From contig NZ_JARFML010000021.1 of the NCBI RefSeq assembly GCF_029167105.1, positions 62,001 to 126,000 on the forward strand: a stretch of 64,000 bases of DNA. Reading direction: 5' to 3'. Below, one piece after another: positions 62,831 to 64,000 of the stretch. The notes under the pieces were generated by a model. It saw nothing but the letters and a program-made list of their open reading frames with translations, was not told the origin of the DNA and searched no databases. Position 1 is the first letter of the stretch, and each line of letters begins with the position of its first letter. Made by a program: the position numbers and the translations under genes. This DNA comes from Bradyrhizobium yuanmingense (GTDB taxonomy: Bacteria > Pseudomonadota > Alphaproteobacteria > Rhizobiales > Xanthobacteraceae).

Positions 62831-63549
62831 GCGATCTCCTCAAGCTTTCCGGCGTGCACACCCATATCGGGCGCTATCACATCCTGCAGGGCATCGATCT
62901 CGCCGTTGCGGAAGGACAGGTCACGATGCTGCTCGGCCGCAACGGCGCCGGCAAGACCACGACGCTGCGCACCATCATGGGGCTGTGGCAGGCCTCGAAA
63001 GGCGAGATTACCCTGGCAGGCCAGCGCATCGAGAGCCTTGCGACGCCCGACATCGCGCGGATCGGCGTCGGCTACGTGCCGGAGAGCATGGCAGTGTTCT
63101 CCGATCTCACGGTGAAGGAGAACCTGGTGCTGGCGGCGCGCGACGCGCCGCTCGACGACAAGCAGCTGGATTGGATCTTCGGCTTTTTCCCGGCGCTGCG
63201 CCGCTTCTGGCTGTCGCGCGCGGGAAGCCTGTCGGGCGGACAGAAACAAATGTTGTCCATCGCCCGCGCCATCGTCGAGCCGCGCAAGCTGCTCCTGATC
63301 GACGAGCCGACCAAGGGCCTCGCGCCCGCCATCGTGATGGCGCTGATCGAGTGCCTGAAGGAGATCAAGCGCAAGGGCGCGACGATCCTGATGGTCGAGC
63401 AGAATTTCTTTGCCGCCCGCGAGCTCGGCGACAACGTGCTGGTGATGGACAACGGCACCATCGTTCATCGCGGCGAGATGGCGGCACTCGCCGCCGACGT
63501 GCCGCTGCAGGAGCGGCTGCTCGGCCTGAGCCTGGAGGCGCATCAGTGA
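62827..63549 (+). CDS. livF: branched-chain amino acid-type ABC transporter ATP-binding protein
   Basis: A 240-residue LivF-type ATPase. Walker A is LGRNGAGKTTTL, the signature LSGGQKQMLSIARAI, Walker B LLLIDEPTKGLAP, and H-loop MVEQNF. It overlaps livG by ATGA and the permease by GTGA, indicating a tightly coupled operon. Confidence 0.95.
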   Translation: MSDLLKLSGVHTHIGRYHILQGIDLAVAEGQVTMLLGRNGAGKTTTLRTIMGLWQASKGEITLAGQRIESLATPDIARIGVGYVPESMAVFSDLTVKENLVLAARDAPLDDKQLDWIFGFFPALRRFWLSRAGSLSGGQKQMLSIARAIVEPRKLLLIDEPTKGLAPAIVMALIECLKEIKRKGATILMVEQNFFAARELGDNVLVMDNGTIVHRGEMAALAADVPLQERLLGLSLEAHQ

Positions 63550-64000
63550 CAGACCTTGCCGCAACCGATCCGCTGCCGAAACCGAAGCGCGATCTCGCGC
63601 CGATCCTGCTGCCGGTGGCGCTCGCGCTGCTGATGATCCCGCTGATCGGATCGACCTCGTCCTGGCTGACCCTGACCGTCGCGAGCCTCGCCATGGGCAT
63701 GATGATCTTCATCATGGCCTCAGGGCTAACGCTGGTGTTCGGCCTGATGGACGTGCTCAATTTCGGCCACGGCGCCTTTATCGCCGTCGGTGCCTATGTC
63801 GCCACCCTGGTGCTGGCGCCGTTCGCGGCGTCCATCCAGGCCGACTCGCTTCTAACGAACCTTGCGGTGCTGGCCCCGGCCGCCCTGCTCTCGATGGCGG
63901 TGTCAGGCGCGCTCGGCCTCGTCGTCGAACGCGTGCTGATCCTCCCCGTCTACGGCCAGCACCTGAAGCAGATCCTGATGACGACCGGTGGCCTGATCGT
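63546..64000 (+). CDS. livH: ABC transporter permease, LivH type (partial)
   Basis: The first 151 residues of an inner-membrane permease; the gene runs off the window. GTG 63546 overlaps the livF stop (GTGA). After a charged N-terminus come hydrophobic segments and MASGLTLVFGLMDVLNFGHGAF, the conserved LivH motif. It forms half of the channel; a LivM partner should lie beyond the window. Confidence 0.93.
   Translation, partial: MTDLAATDPLPKPKRDLAPILLPVALALLMIPLIGSTSSWLTLTVASLAMGMMIFIMASGLTLVFGLMDVLNFGHGAFIAVGAYVATLVLAPFAASIQADSLLTNLAVLAPAALLSMAVSGALGLVVERVLILPVYGQHLKQILMTTGGLI

Overview
This 64 kb window is high-GC chromosomal DNA of a Bradyrhizobium-like alphaproteobacterium (order Hyphomicrobiales). 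The evidence is gene content: a RegS/RegR-type redox two-component pair, a GlnD of 929 residues, the alphaproteobacterial repair protein MmcB, PHB mobilisation genes, HWE-family and GGDEF/EAL signalling proteins, branched-chain amino-acid (Liv) ABC genes, and many intergenic palindromic repeats of the kind that litter Bradyrhizobium genomes. I see no rRNA, tRNA, CRISPR array, transposase, integrase or prophage. Most of the window is ordinary core and accessory metabolism.

Layout. 0-8 kb: end of a prenyl diphosphate synthase, a secreted caspase-like protein, a GFA zinc protein, an NTF2-like protein, a class A beta-lactamase, a CPA1 antiporter, a cell-wall amidase and a TauD-type dioxygenase. 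8.0-8.9 kb: a small AT-rich operon encoding a DUF7662-like protein and a PIN-domain toxin, which I read as a toxin-antitoxin module of unusual architecture. 8.9-15.1 kb: a minus-strand zur-like / EamA / ispG group divergent from a marR-hlyD-MFS drug-efflux operon. 15.2-18.0 kb: a phosphotransferase and a membrane chemoreceptor. 18.3-22.0 kb: aromatic catabolism genes pcaF, a hydroxyquinol-type intradiol dioxygenase, pcaH and pcaG, all on the minus strand. 22.3-31.6 kb: mutS, a soluble triple-PAS chemoreceptor, a membrane protein, an OsmC protein and glnD. 31.8-38.1 kb: ogt, a DUF1304 protein, an orphan LivK-like binding protein, a DUF1330 protein, a class A PBP and a YgjP-type metalloprotein. 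38.4-44.4 kb: phaZ, an ABC exporter, regS/regR and mmcB. 44.6-53.4 kb: a GH13 alpha-glucosidase, an MBL hydrolase, an HxlR regulator, a PHB-depolymerase-like esterase, an LLM flavin oxidoreductase, a cytochrome P450 and an SDR. 53.5-64 kb: an HWE kinase, a GGDEF/EAL protein, a sigma-54 activator with its apparent target promoter, a CoA-transferase, and a Liv-type ABC transporter that runs off the end.

How the parts work together. The right end looks like a metabolic circuit: a PAS/AAA+/Fis activator, an inverted repeat suited to being its enhancer site, a -24/-12 promoter, then a CoA-transferase, a binding protein and LivG/LivF/LivH. This suggests sigma-54-controlled uptake and CoA-activation of an unidentified organic acid. 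The pca group feeds protocatechuate and probably hydroxyquinol into the beta-ketoadipate route, ending at PcaF. PhaZ and the 48 kb esterase could both act on polyhydroxybutyrate, inside and outside the cell respectively.

The most novel-looking items are the DUF7662-PIN module with an antitoxin-like C-terminal tail, the sigma-54/CoA-transferase circuit, and a set of composite intergenic repeats. One repeat splits an ABC exporter operon, another sits between a binding-protein gene and its ATPase, and two copies carry the same variant arm in opposite orientation. All calls come from reading sequence; no database search was run.
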